NCBI GenBank assembly: GCA_900769115.1
Contig: CAAGFJ010000010.1
Coordinates: 1 to 24,889 of the forward strand
Reading direction: 5' to 3'
DNA: 24,889 nucleotides
DNA from: Lachnospiraceae bacterium
GTDB taxonomy: Bacteria > Bacillota > Clostridia > Lachnospirales > Lachnospiraceae
Positions 1 through 6,702 of the stretch are shown piece by piece (positions within the stretch are counted from its first letter, which is position 1; each line of letters starts with the position of its first letter). The notes under the pieces were generated by a model. It was given only the letters and a program-made list of their open reading frames with translations, was not told where the DNA came from and made no database searches. Made by a program: the position numbers and the translations under genes.

Positions 1-2
1 AT

Positions 3-130
3 ATTATTAGGAGCATTAGTGTCTGCTGCGTGCGAGTCGTAAGGCGAATGTGCCTGCGGCAACATGACACCACCCAAAGCCGGGTTCACAACCTAAAACA
101 TGCGCGTCCGTCACTTACGCTGTGCAAGGG
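3..130 (-). repeat. GC-rich structured repeat, copy A (inverted partner at 24713-24844)
   Basis: This sequence matches the reverse complement of 24713-24844 at about 122 of 132 aligned columns (6 mismatches, one 1-base and one 3-base gap, aligned by hand). Read on the minus strand it begins 7 bases after the cstA stop codon. It can form an outer helix (CGUAAG with CUUACG), an inner helix (GCG.AUGU with ACAU.CGC), and hairpins GGUU-GUG-AACC, CCC-GGCUUU-GGG and GCC-GCA-GGC. A possible pseudoknot pairs GGUGUC inside the outer helix with GACACU 3' of it. The left limit may lie outside the window. It contains no convincing gene and I do not recognise the family. Confidence 0.85.
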
Positions 131-137
131 TAAAAGT

Positions 138-1835
138 TTACTGGGCAGAAGATTTCTCGGCTTTGTTGTACTGCTTTAATGAGTTGACAACGATAGTTAC
201 ACCAAGTGCGATCAACAGGATTGCGATGATCAACTGTAAACCTTCTACTAAGAAAGTAGCACTTCCGGCACTGATTGCTTTTACCAAACCAATGGTTCTC
301 TGTACTAATGCAGTAAATGTTACACAAAGCATGATGATCAATGGAGGGAATAACATCTTATTGCTACGTCCGGTTACCTTCATGAATACACAAAGGGTGA
401 TCAATACAAGTGCACTTAACAACTGGTTAGCAGAACCGAATAATGGCCAGATATTAGCATATCCGATCTTAGCAAGAACATAACCACATACTAATGTGAT
501 GACGGTTGCAAAGTAAGGATTGCAAAGTACCTTCTGTGCTCCGGAAGCATTCTCCATATCATCTGGTAAGAATAACTCCTGGAAACTCATACGACCGATA
601 CGTGCTACGGCATCCAGACTGGTAAGAGCCAAAGCAGATACACACATTGTCATGAAACACTGAGCAACATATACTGGAATTCCGAAGCTTTCCATGAATC
701 CTGCAACACCGTGGCTGAAGATCTGGAATGGAGTACCAACAGCGGCTGTACCATCAGAAGCGGCAGCAGCACCGGCAACACAAAGTGCGATAACGGCAAG
801 GAAACTTTCCAATACCATAGCACCATAACCAACCTTTAACATATCTTTCTCATTTGCAACGGTTTTAGAAGAGGTACCACTTGATACTAAGCTGTGGAAA
901 CCGGATACCGCACCACAGGCAACGGTTACAAACAAGATTGGGAACATGGTTCCAAGGTTCTCATTGGTGAAACCGGTATAGACTGGTAAGTTCATAGTAG
1001 GATGTGCCATGAATAATCCAAGAACGGCACAAGCGATCATACCGATGAACATAAATGTTGTCATGTAATCACGCGGCTGTTTCAATAACCACATTGGAAG
1101 TACAGAAGCAAATGCAATGTAGATAAATGTGATATAAGTCCAGGCGTCTTTTCCTGCTGTGATAGGAAGCATCATACCGATTGCCAATGCAGCAACGGTA
1201 AATACAAGACCAACAACGGTCTGTTTCCAACCTTTTAATTCAAACTTTTTCTGGATTAATCCCAGGACAACGGCAAATCCAATGAAGATTAAGGAAATGC
1301 TTCCGGCAGCACCGTTACTCTTGGCTGTCTCTGCAAGGACAGTCTCACCGGCTTCTGTTACAGTATAAGCGTTAAATGTTCCGGCAACCATATCTGCGAA
1401 AGCAGCGATTACTAATAAGGTAAATAACCAGCAGAATAAAAGGAATAATTTACGTCCGAGACGGCCAATATATTTCTCAATGATCAATCCAAGCGATTTA
1501 CCTTCGTTCTTGACACTGGCATATAAGGCACCGAAGTCTGTAACAGCCCCAAAGAATACGCCGCCAATGAGAATCCAGAGTAATACCGGCAACCATCCAA
1601 ATGCTGCTGCCTGAATGGCTCCGGTTACAGGACCGGCTCCAGCAATGGAACTAAACTGATGGGCAAATACAGTCCATCCATTTGTTGGAACGTAATCTTT
1701 TCCGTCGTTTTTTGCTACGGCAGGTGTGACTGCAGTCGGGTCGATGCCCCATTTCTTGGCAATCCATCTTCCGTATAAAGTGTAAGCTGCCACCAGAACT
1801 ACGATGGCGATCAATACGATTACTAATGTGTTCAT
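138..1835 (-). CDS. cstA: CstA-family carbon starvation / peptide or pyruvate transporter
   Basis: This 565-residue polytopic membrane protein has the CstA family layout, with a first membrane helix at about 3-22 and the family motif HQFSSIAGAGPVTGAIQA around residue 60. It continues with many hydrophobic segments and a C-terminal CstA_5TM-like part. The family imports peptides or pyruvate; the substrate cannot be read from the sequence. I chose the ATG at 1835 because GGAAGGA lies just upstream; an upstream in-frame ATG at 1892 would add 19 unlikely residues and has no ribosome binding site. The gene is preceded by a T-box leader with a clear sigma-A promoter, so expression probably depends on charging of one tRNA. 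It is followed at once by the GC-rich repeat copy A. Confidence 0.93.
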   Translation of the reverse strand: MNTLVIVLIAIVVLVAAYTLYGRWIAKKWGIDPTAVTPAVAKNDGKDYVPTNGWTVFAHQFSSIAGAGPVTGAIQAAAFGWLPVLLWILIGGVFFGAVTDFGALYASVKNEGKSLGLIIEKYIGRLGRKLFLLFCWLFTLLVIAAFADMVAGTFNAYTVTEAGETVLAETAKSNGAAGSISLIFIGFAVVLGLIQKKFELKGWKQTVVGLVFTVAALAIGMMLPITAGKDAWTYITFIYIAFASVLPMWLLKQPRDYMTTFMFIGMIACAVLGLFMAHPTMNLPVYTGFTNENLGTMFPILFVTVACGAVSGFHSLVSSGTSSKTVANEKDMLKVGYGAMVLESFLAVIALCVAGAAAASDGTAAVGTPFQIFSHGVAGFMESFGIPVYVAQCFMTMCVSALALTSLDAVARIGRMSFQELFLPDDMENASGAQKVLCNPYFATVITLVCGYVLAKIGYANIWPLFGSANQLLSALVLITLCVFMKVTGRSNKMLFPPLIIMLCVTFTALVQRTIGLVKAISAGSATFLVEGLQLIIAILLIALGVTIVVNSLKQYNKAEKSSAQ

Positions 1836-1921
1836 AGTATCCTTCCTTCCTCGTTTGAGTATATATAGTATATTTATGTAACAACCAGTCAAACTATCAC
1901 TTATAAAAGGACTATGTATAA

Positions 1922-1943
1922 TGTATAGAAAATAATCTATACA
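1922..1943. repeat. Short inverted repeat between T-box terminator and cstA
   Basis: Seven-base arms TGTATAG and CTATACA are perfect and are separated by 8 A/T-rich bases. The repeat lies directly 3' of the T-box terminator U-run on the minus strand and about 87 bases before the cstA start. It could be a second hairpin in the read-through transcript or a protein site. No function can be assigned. Confidence 0.4.
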
Positions 1944-1945
1944 TT

Positions 1946-1977
1946 AAAAAAGTCTCCAAGAGAAATCTCTTGAAGAC
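1946..1977 (-). terminator. T-box conditional terminator upstream of cstA
   Basis: On the minus strand a 12-base-pair stem (arms 1977-1966 and 1963-1952, one G-U pair) with a very short loop is followed by six T residues at 1951-1946. The 5' arm contains the CUUC that can instead pair with the GAAG of the T-box bulge sequence, which makes terminator and antiterminator mutually exclusive. Confidence 0.88.
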
Positions 1978-2226
1978 GAATCAAATCCGCGGTACCACTT
2001 CACTTGCAGAAAAATATCTGCCGCTTAATCACAGCCAACACTGTGTAGTTCGATTACGGGAACTATCCGTATCTGGTTACTGGAGAATAGATGTCTCATT
2101 CACTAGATCTGCTGGCAGGGGATACTTTTATAAATGTTGTTTACCACCTTTCACCGTACGTGGCTCGCTGAAAACAAGACCTTATAAAGCGTGTCCTGCA
2201 TGATTGCATTTGCTGGTCGTTAAATT
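1946..2226 (-). promoter_or_regulatory. T-box riboswitch leader of cstA
   Basis: The minus strand carries GAAGTGGTACCGCGG at 2001-1987, a variant of the T-box consensus AGGGTGGTACCGCG. It is preceded by a GCAGA/TCTGC hairpin at 2021-2006 in the place of stem III and followed by CGTCTTC and a terminator. The usual GGG/CCC antiterminator pairing is replaced by GAAG/CUUC, a matched change on both sides. Upstream, about 200 bases can form a stem I in which GCAGG pairs with CCUGC below an internal loop. The specifier is not certain: the loop reads UAUCC, so Tyr (UAU), Ile (AUC) and Ser (UCC) are all possible. Uncharged cognate tRNA should allow read-through into cstA. Confidence 0.88.
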
Positions 2227-2232
2227 AACTGT

Positions 2233-2261
2233 ATAATAGTCCCCTGTTTTTTATTTGTCAA
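2233..2261 (-). promoter_or_regulatory. Sigma-A promoter of the T-box/cstA transcript
   Basis: On the minus strand TTGACA (2261-2256) and TATTAT (2238-2233) are separated by 17 bases. This places the transcript start near 2226, about 280 bases before the end of the T-box terminator. Confidence 0.85.
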
Positions 2262-2326
2262 TAGTCTTTTTGAAAATTTTTTTGCTTTTTTTTGATACAT
2301 GAATTGTGATAGTTTTGTGATGACGG

Positions 2327-2355
2327 TTGACGGTATCCGTTTAAATGAGTATGAT
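2327..2355 (+). promoter_or_regulatory. Sigma-A promoter of the AI-2E-type gene
   Basis: TTGACG and TATGAT are separated by 17 bases, with a predicted transcript start near 2362, about 75 bases before the chosen start codon. It is divergent from the cstA promoter; the bases between them are A/T-rich with no other evident feature. Confidence 0.7.
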
Positions 2356-2436
2356 AAATAACAAGATAATCATGTAAAAAGAACAGGTTATTTTGATGCA
2401 TGCAATGATTAACAGAATGGAAATCAGGTGATGAGT

Positions 2437-3582
2437 ATGATAAAAGATCGGGATAAGACTTTGTTAAAGGGAGTATTTTTAATTGTATTTTTTTACGTGT
2501 TAGTGGAACATTTTAGTATTGTGAAGGCGGTGCTTCTGACCTGTTACAGGGCAATCTCTCCACTGATTTATGGTATGGCAATTGCGTTTATTGTGAATTT
2601 GATCGTTGTGAAGTTAGAAGAACATATGAAGGGTGGTATTTTTGAGAATCAGGCATTGAAGAGAACCATTTCCATTATTGTGTCATTTCTGATCGTAATC
2701 GGAGTGCTTACCATTGTGTGCTTCAATGTCATTCCGGGCATTGTGGATAGTGTGAAAGAGATTACCAGACAGGCACCACAGGCATTTGATACGGTATTAG
2801 CATTTTTGGAGAAGAATTTTGGCGTATCACCGGATATTGTGAAGGAGATACAGAATTTCCAATTGGATGAGAATATGTTAGATAGTATGTTTGGATTGAT
2901 GAAGAACCAGTCTGTAATACAAGCATTGAAAGCAAGTGGAAGTGCAGTCGGAAGTGTTGTATCGGTTGTGACAAAGCTATTTATTGGAATATTTTTTGCA
3001 TTCTATATTCTGGCAAAGAAAGAGTCTATCAATGCGTATATCCACCGTTTGATGGAGACATATCTGCCGAAAAAGATAGCAGATGGTTTAGAGAATTTTG
3101 GACATATTACGTATGAGACGTATGCGAATTTTATATCTGGACAGTGTTTGGATGCAGTCATCCTTGGATGCCTTGTAACAATCGGTATGGGAATTCTGGG
3201 ACTCTCTTATCCGATTCTGGTTGGCGTAGTAGTTGCGGTTACAGCGTTAATTCCAATTGTGGGTGCTTTTTTTGGAGGAACAGTAGGTGTATTTTTACTG
3301 ATTATGGAGTCCCCTGTGAAAGCGCTTACGTTTTTGATTCTATTCCTTGTATTGCAGCAGATTGATAACCGGTTGATCTATCCGCACATTGTAGGCAATG
3401 CGATTGGTATTCCGTCTATTCTGATCTTTGCAGCAATTATTATTGGTGGTGAGTTCAGTGGTGTGATCGGTATGTTTCTCGGTATTCCGTTTACCGCTGT
3501 GATCTATACGCTGCTGGAACAGGATATGGAGAAACGACGACGGAGAAAAGAAGAGGCGGCTACACCAAAGGAATCTGAATAA
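2437..3582 (+). CDS. AI-2E family (PerM/YtvI-type) transporter
   Basis: This 381-residue membrane protein has the layout of the AI-2E/PerM family: two N-terminal helices, an amphipathic cytoplasmic stretch at roughly 80-180, and a C-terminal helical bundle with the conserved patch DNRLIYPHIVGNAIGIPSIL followed by a glycine-rich hydrophobic end. Members export small molecules or ions, or act as cation/proton antiporters; the substrate is not predictable here. The tail is highly charged (EKRRRRKEE). I start at ATG 2437 because AGGTGAT at 2426-2432 is correctly spaced for it; GTG 2428 and ATG 2431 overlap that site. Its last 23 bases overlap the end of the convergent methyltransferase-like gene. 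Confidence 0.88.
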   Translation: MIKDRDKTLLKGVFLIVFFYVLVEHFSIVKAVLLTCYRAISPLIYGMAIAFIVNLIVVKLEEHMKGGIFENQALKRTISIIVSFLIVIGVLTIVCFNVIPGIVDSVKEITRQAPQAFDTVLAFLEKNFGVSPDIVKEIQNFQLDENMLDSMFGLMKNQSVIQALKASGSAVGSVVSVVTKLFIGIFFAFYILAKKESINAYIHRLMETYLPKKIADGLENFGHITYETYANFISGQCLDAVILGCLVTIGMGILGLSYPILVGVVVAVTALIPIVGAFFGGTVGVFLLIMESPVKALTFLILFLVLQQIDNRLIYPHIVGNAIGIPSILIFAAIIIGGEFSGVIGMFLGIPFTAVIYTLLEQDMEKRRRRKEEAATPKESE

Positions 3583-4471
3583 TCTGCATATCATAGGAGA
3601 TGTTACCATCCGGATAAAAAGGCCAGACGGTATTCCGGATGTGTAAGGGAAGTTTGCGGGCAGCAAGATCGTTCAATGCCTGTCTGGCTCCTTCAATTGG
3701 TGAATGGTTCGGATCATTCGTGCGCTGCTGTTCTAATCCAATCCACACGGTGTTGGTGGCGCAGGATAGAAGCTGGGTATTTAATTCCGGAATCAATTGG
3801 TCATTTTGTTCTTTCAGATAATTCATGTAACTCGCTTCTGCCATATCACATACAGAAGAATCGAAGGAATGGAATATACTGTTTCGCAGGTTCACATCAA
3901 AAGCATGATAAATATACGAATACATTGCCAGTAGCTGGCTGTGTACCCCAAAACAACACACATAGTCATAACTTCGTTCCGGCAGAGAGCAAGGCAGACG
4001 GTGCGTCAGTTGTTCTTTTACGAGTGTAACTGCATATTCGGCAAAGGACTGTGGTGTGATCGGGTCGTTATTTTCTGCCAGATAGAAGTGCAGTTCGTCG
4101 CATAATTCCATGTAATGTTCGTCGGTAATGCCAATCAGGCTTTCCGCAAGGCAGGAGATATCCGGATGCTTCGTCAGGTGATAGGTATGAAGTGCCTGCT
4201 GCATAATGCTGGAATTTGAGTCTAACAAGGTAATATGAGAATAATGAGGCAGCAATTGCTGCAGATCAAGGTCATTACAGGCTCCGGCACCCACGATCAG
4301 AAGAGTTGGCAGCCAGTCTGTTTCTACCATGTTGACATGGAAAGAAAGAGGGAGTGTGATCTGATTCGTTTCTTTTATTAGCGACTGAGTTAATTCTTCC
4401 CGGTAGTTTTTCCAGTTTGTATAGGCATTGGGAATAATGAAATGCTGTTGTAATTGATCATATAGATGCAT
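3560..4471 (-). CDS. Putative SAM-dependent methyltransferase-like protein, function unknown
   Basis: This 303-residue soluble protein has no signal peptide. Residues 57-70 (LLIVGAGACNDLDL) resemble the glycine-rich motif I of class I methyltransferases, followed by a strand ending in an acidic residue (TLLDSNS, Asp84) where the cofactor ribose would be bound. The remainder matches nothing I recognise; it is rich in Cys, His and Tyr and has the patch DYVCCFGVHSQLLAMYSYIYHAFD near residue 170. The start ATG has AGGAGA 5 bases upstream. It is monocistronic and tail-to-tail overlaps the AI-2E-type gene. A TATAAT at 4527-4522 and an 11-base-arm palindrome at the predicted transcript start suggest tight repression. 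Methyl transfer is inferred only from motif I. Confidence 0.75.
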   Translation of the reverse strand: MHLYDQLQQHFIIPNAYTNWKNYREELTQSLIKETNQITLPLSFHVNMVETDWLPTLLIVGAGACNDLDLQQLLPHYSHITLLDSNSSIMQQALHTYHLTKHPDISCLAESLIGITDEHYMELCDELHFYLAENNDPITPQSFAEYAVTLVKEQLTHRLPCSLPERSYDYVCCFGVHSQLLAMYSYIYHAFDVNLRNSIFHSFDSSVCDMAEASYMNYLKEQNDQLIPELNTQLLSCATNTVWIGLEQQRTNDPNHSPIEGARQALNDLAARKLPLHIRNTVWPFYPDGNISYDMQIIQIPLV

Positions 4472-4487
4472 AGTGTTCTCCTATCAT

Positions 4488-4515
4488 ATATGCGAACATG
4501 ATATTGTTCGCATAT
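4488..4515. promoter_or_regulatory. Perfect palindrome, probable operator of the methyltransferase-like gene
   Basis: Arms ATATGCGAACA and TGTTCGCATAT match over 11 of 11 bases around a 6-base centre, TGATAT. The site lies 16 bases upstream of the methyltransferase-like start codon and just downstream of a TATAAT (4527-4522, minus strand), so a bound repressor would cover the transcript start. It contains GAAC and GTTC, but 8 bases apart, unlike the Gram-positive LexA box, where they are 4 apart. Confidence 0.6.
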
Positions 4516-4552
4516 GAACCGATTATATCGCACTATATAAGAAAAATCCACC

Positions 4553-4581
4553 TTGAAAAAGGGTATCATACATATTATACT
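4553..4581 (+). promoter_or_regulatory. Sigma-A promoter of the ktrB operon
   Basis: TTGAAA and TATACT are separated by 17 bases, giving a transcript start near 4588. The leader to the ktrB start is only about 70 bases, too short for a c-di-AMP (ydaO) riboswitch. Confidence 0.78.
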
Positions 4582-4590
4582 TGATAGAGC

Positions 4591-4626
4591 TATCCCGTAC
4601 AAATTATAAGATACTTGAACGGGATA
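4591..4626. promoter_or_regulatory. Inverted repeat in the ktrB leader
   Basis: Perfect 8-base arms TATCCCGT and ACGGGATA are separated by 20 A/T-rich bases, starting about 3 bases after the predicted ktrB transcript start. It could be a repressor operator or a 5' stem. No U-run follows, so it is not a terminator. Confidence 0.45.
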
Positions 4627-4659
4627 ACACAATATATAGATTAGAAAGATGATAAGAAT

Positions 4660-6021
4660 ATGGATAAGAAAAAGAGACATTTGACAACAACGCAGATGAT
4701 TATAATAAGCTTCTTTGCTACGGTTTTTATTGGTGGTGTGTTACTATCCTTGCCATTTGCATCCGCGAGCGGGAGGGCAACTCCTTTTATAGATGCGCTA
4801 TTTACGGCGACAACGAGTGTTTGCGTGACCGGATTGGTTGTAGTAACTACAGCAACTCATTGGAGTCTGCTTGGAAAGATCATTATATTAATATTGATTC
4901 AGATTGGTGGCTTGGGTGTAATTACAATTACTACAACACTGATGGTTGCTGTGGGTAAGAAGATATCTTTAAGCAGCCGGATTCTGCTAGGGGATGCTTT
5001 TAACTTAGAAACCTTAAAGGGGCTTGTGCGTTTTTTGCGCAGAGTATTTCTGGGAACATTTATTGTAGAAGGGATTGGAGCCCTGTGTTATGTACCGGTG
5101 TTTGTTCCGGAGTATGGAATGATACGTGGAATCTGGTATTCGGTCTTTCATGCCATATCCGCTTTTTGTAATGCAGGAATTGATATTGTGGGAGACTCCA
5201 GTTTTGTTCCATATGTGCATAATATATGGGTGAATGTAGTGACGATGGCGCTGATCATATTCGGTGGAATTGGATTCATAGTGTGGTGGGATGTGCTGCA
5301 TGTGATCAGAGAAAAGCTTGCCGGGGCAAACAGAGGAATGTTTGACATGTTGGCATTACATTCGAAAATTGCACTTACCATGACAGTTTTTTTGATTTTG
5401 TCCGGAACTTTACTTTTTGCATTGTTTGAATGGAGTAATCCATTGACAATAGGTGATTTTACACCGGGGCAGAAGCTACTTGCAGCCTGTTTTCAGTCTG
5501 TGACAACGAGAACAGCAGGAATTGCAACCATTTCCCAGAAAGGATTGAGTGTACCGTCAGTGATTACATCGATGTTTCTGATGTTTATCGGAGGATCTTC
5601 TGTTGGAACGGCAGGTGGAGTGAAGGTAACAACGGTAGCGGTTGTGGCACTTAGTGTGGCAGCAACGGTACGAGGGAATAATGATGTAACGTGTTATGGA
5701 AGACGAATATCAAACCAGATTGTTAGAAAATCAATTGCGATTATTTTCATCAGCTTTCTGGCAAGTATGGTTGCAATTATATGCATGTGTATACTGGAAA
5801 ACGGAGAAAGTGTAGACATTATTTTTGAAGTCTATAGCGCATTGGGAACCGTAGGTCTTTCAAGAGATTACACGACAACCATTGGGTTGGCGGGTAAGAT
5901 TATATTATGTATCTGTATGTTTTTAGGAAGAATAGGTCCGATTACTATGGTAATCGCATTTACGATGCGGGATACAAAGACTGCATTGCGGCTTCCGAAA
6001 GGAAAAATAACAGTAGGATAG
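4660..6021 (+). CDS. ktrB: Potassium channel-forming subunit, KtrB/TrkH family
   Basis: This 453-residue membrane protein is the ion-translocating subunit of a Ktr/Trk potassium uptake system. The four selectivity-filter loops of the superfamily are visible, each with its glycine: VCVTGL (about 55-59), CNAGI (170-174), TRTAGI (283-288) and LGTVGL (395-400). The SSVGTAGGVKVTT stretch between the third and fourth repeats fits the gating region. The protein normally works as a dimer gated by a cytosolic KtrA ring. The ribosome site is poor (AGATGAT). ktrA follows after 11 bases, so the pair is one transcript from the promoter at 4553. Confidence 0.95.
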   Translation: MDKKKRHLTTTQMIIISFFATVFIGGVLLSLPFASASGRATPFIDALFTATTSVCVTGLVVVTTATHWSLLGKIIILILIQIGGLGVITITTTLMVAVGKKISLSSRILLGDAFNLETLKGLVRFLRRVFLGTFIVEGIGALCYVPVFVPEYGMIRGIWYSVFHAISAFCNAGIDIVGDSSFVPYVHNIWVNVVTMALIIFGGIGFIVWWDVLHVIREKLAGANRGMFDMLALHSKIALTMTVFLILSGTLLFALFEWSNPLTIGDFTPGQKLLAACFQSVTTRTAGIATISQKGLSVPSVITSMFLMFIGGSSVGTAGGVKVTTVAVVALSVAATVRGNNDVTCYGRRISNQIVRKSIAIIFISFLASMVAIICMCILENGESVDIIFEVYSALGTVGLSRDYTTTIGLAGKIILCICMFLGRIGPITMVIAFTMRDTKTALRLPKGKITVG

Positions 6022-6032
6022 GAGATTAGAAT

Positions 6033-6692
6033 ATGAATAAGAAAGAAAAGAAATCATATGCAGTATTTGGGTTAGGCGAGTTTGGGCGAAGCGTGGCATT
6101 GGAATTGATGAATGCCGGTGCAGACGTTATGGTGTTAGATGTAGATGAAGACCGGATATCGGATATGGCAGATAATGTGACGCTGGCAATGCAGATTGAT
6201 GCAACAGAGGAGAGGTCTTATGAAGAACTGGGGCTGTCGAATATGGATGGTGTTGTGATTGCAATGACCGGCTGCCTGGATGCCTGTATTATGGCAATCT
6301 TAGAAGCAAAGGATGCGGGGGTACCATTTATTCTGGCGAAGTCGCAGAACAAGACACAGGCATTGATCTTTGAGAAGATCGGAGCAGATAAGATTGTGAG
6401 CCCGGAGCATGATGGTGGTGTGCGGGTCGCAAGGAATATTGTGGCGGGTAATTTCTTAGATTTTATTGAATTATCGAATACGCTCCGTATGGTAGAGATT
6501 ACGATCCGGCCGGAGTGGGTAGGGAAGACGTTGAAGGAATTGTCTTTGCGGCAGAAAGAGAAGATCAATGTTGTGGCATTGCGAAAGGATGGAGAGCTGA
6601 CGACGGATATTGATCCGGATATTCCTTTGTGCGAGGGCGATACCATGTTGATCACAATAGATAAGATGTATTTAACAAAGTTACAGCAGTAG
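6033..6692 (+). CDS. ktrA: Potassium uptake regulatory subunit, KtrA/TrkA (RCK) family
   Basis: This 219-residue cytosolic protein has an N-terminal RCK/TrkA-N Rossmann domain with GLGEFG at 13-18 and Asp36 at the end of the second strand for nucleotide ribose binding. A TrkA-C domain follows at about 135-219. KtrA rings bind ATP/ADP or NAD(H) and gate KtrB; in many Firmicutes the C domain also binds c-di-AMP, but that is family knowledge, not visible here. The stop codon overlaps the AGGAGG ribosome site of the next gene, which implies translational coupling. Confidence 0.94.
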   Translation: MNKKEKKSYAVFGLGEFGRSVALELMNAGADVMVLDVDEDRISDMADNVTLAMQIDATEERSYEELGLSNMDGVVIAMTGCLDACIMAILEAKDAGVPFILAKSQNKTQALIFEKIGADKIVSPEHDGGVRVARNIVAGNFLDFIELSNTLRMVEITIRPEWVGKTLKELSLRQKEKINVVALRKDGELTTDIDPDIPLCEGDTMLITIDKMYLTKLQQ

Positions 6693-6702
6693 GAGGTATG
6701 GC

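Noticed and set aside
100..483. 127-residue plus-strand open frame at the left edge
   Set aside because: It is antisense to cstA and starts inside the repeat without a ribosome site.
1970..2203. 77-residue plus-strand open frame upstream of the AI-2E-type gene
   Set aside because: It is the complement of the T-box leader; its length is explained by the RNA element.
4493..4511. LexA/SOS box suggested by CGAAC and GTTCG
   Set aside because: The half-sites are 8 bases apart between GAAC and GTTC, whereas the Gram-positive LexA box requires 4.
6693..6702. SAM (S-box) riboswitch for the HMT/MTHFR gene
   Set aside because: There are only 10 bases between the two genes.
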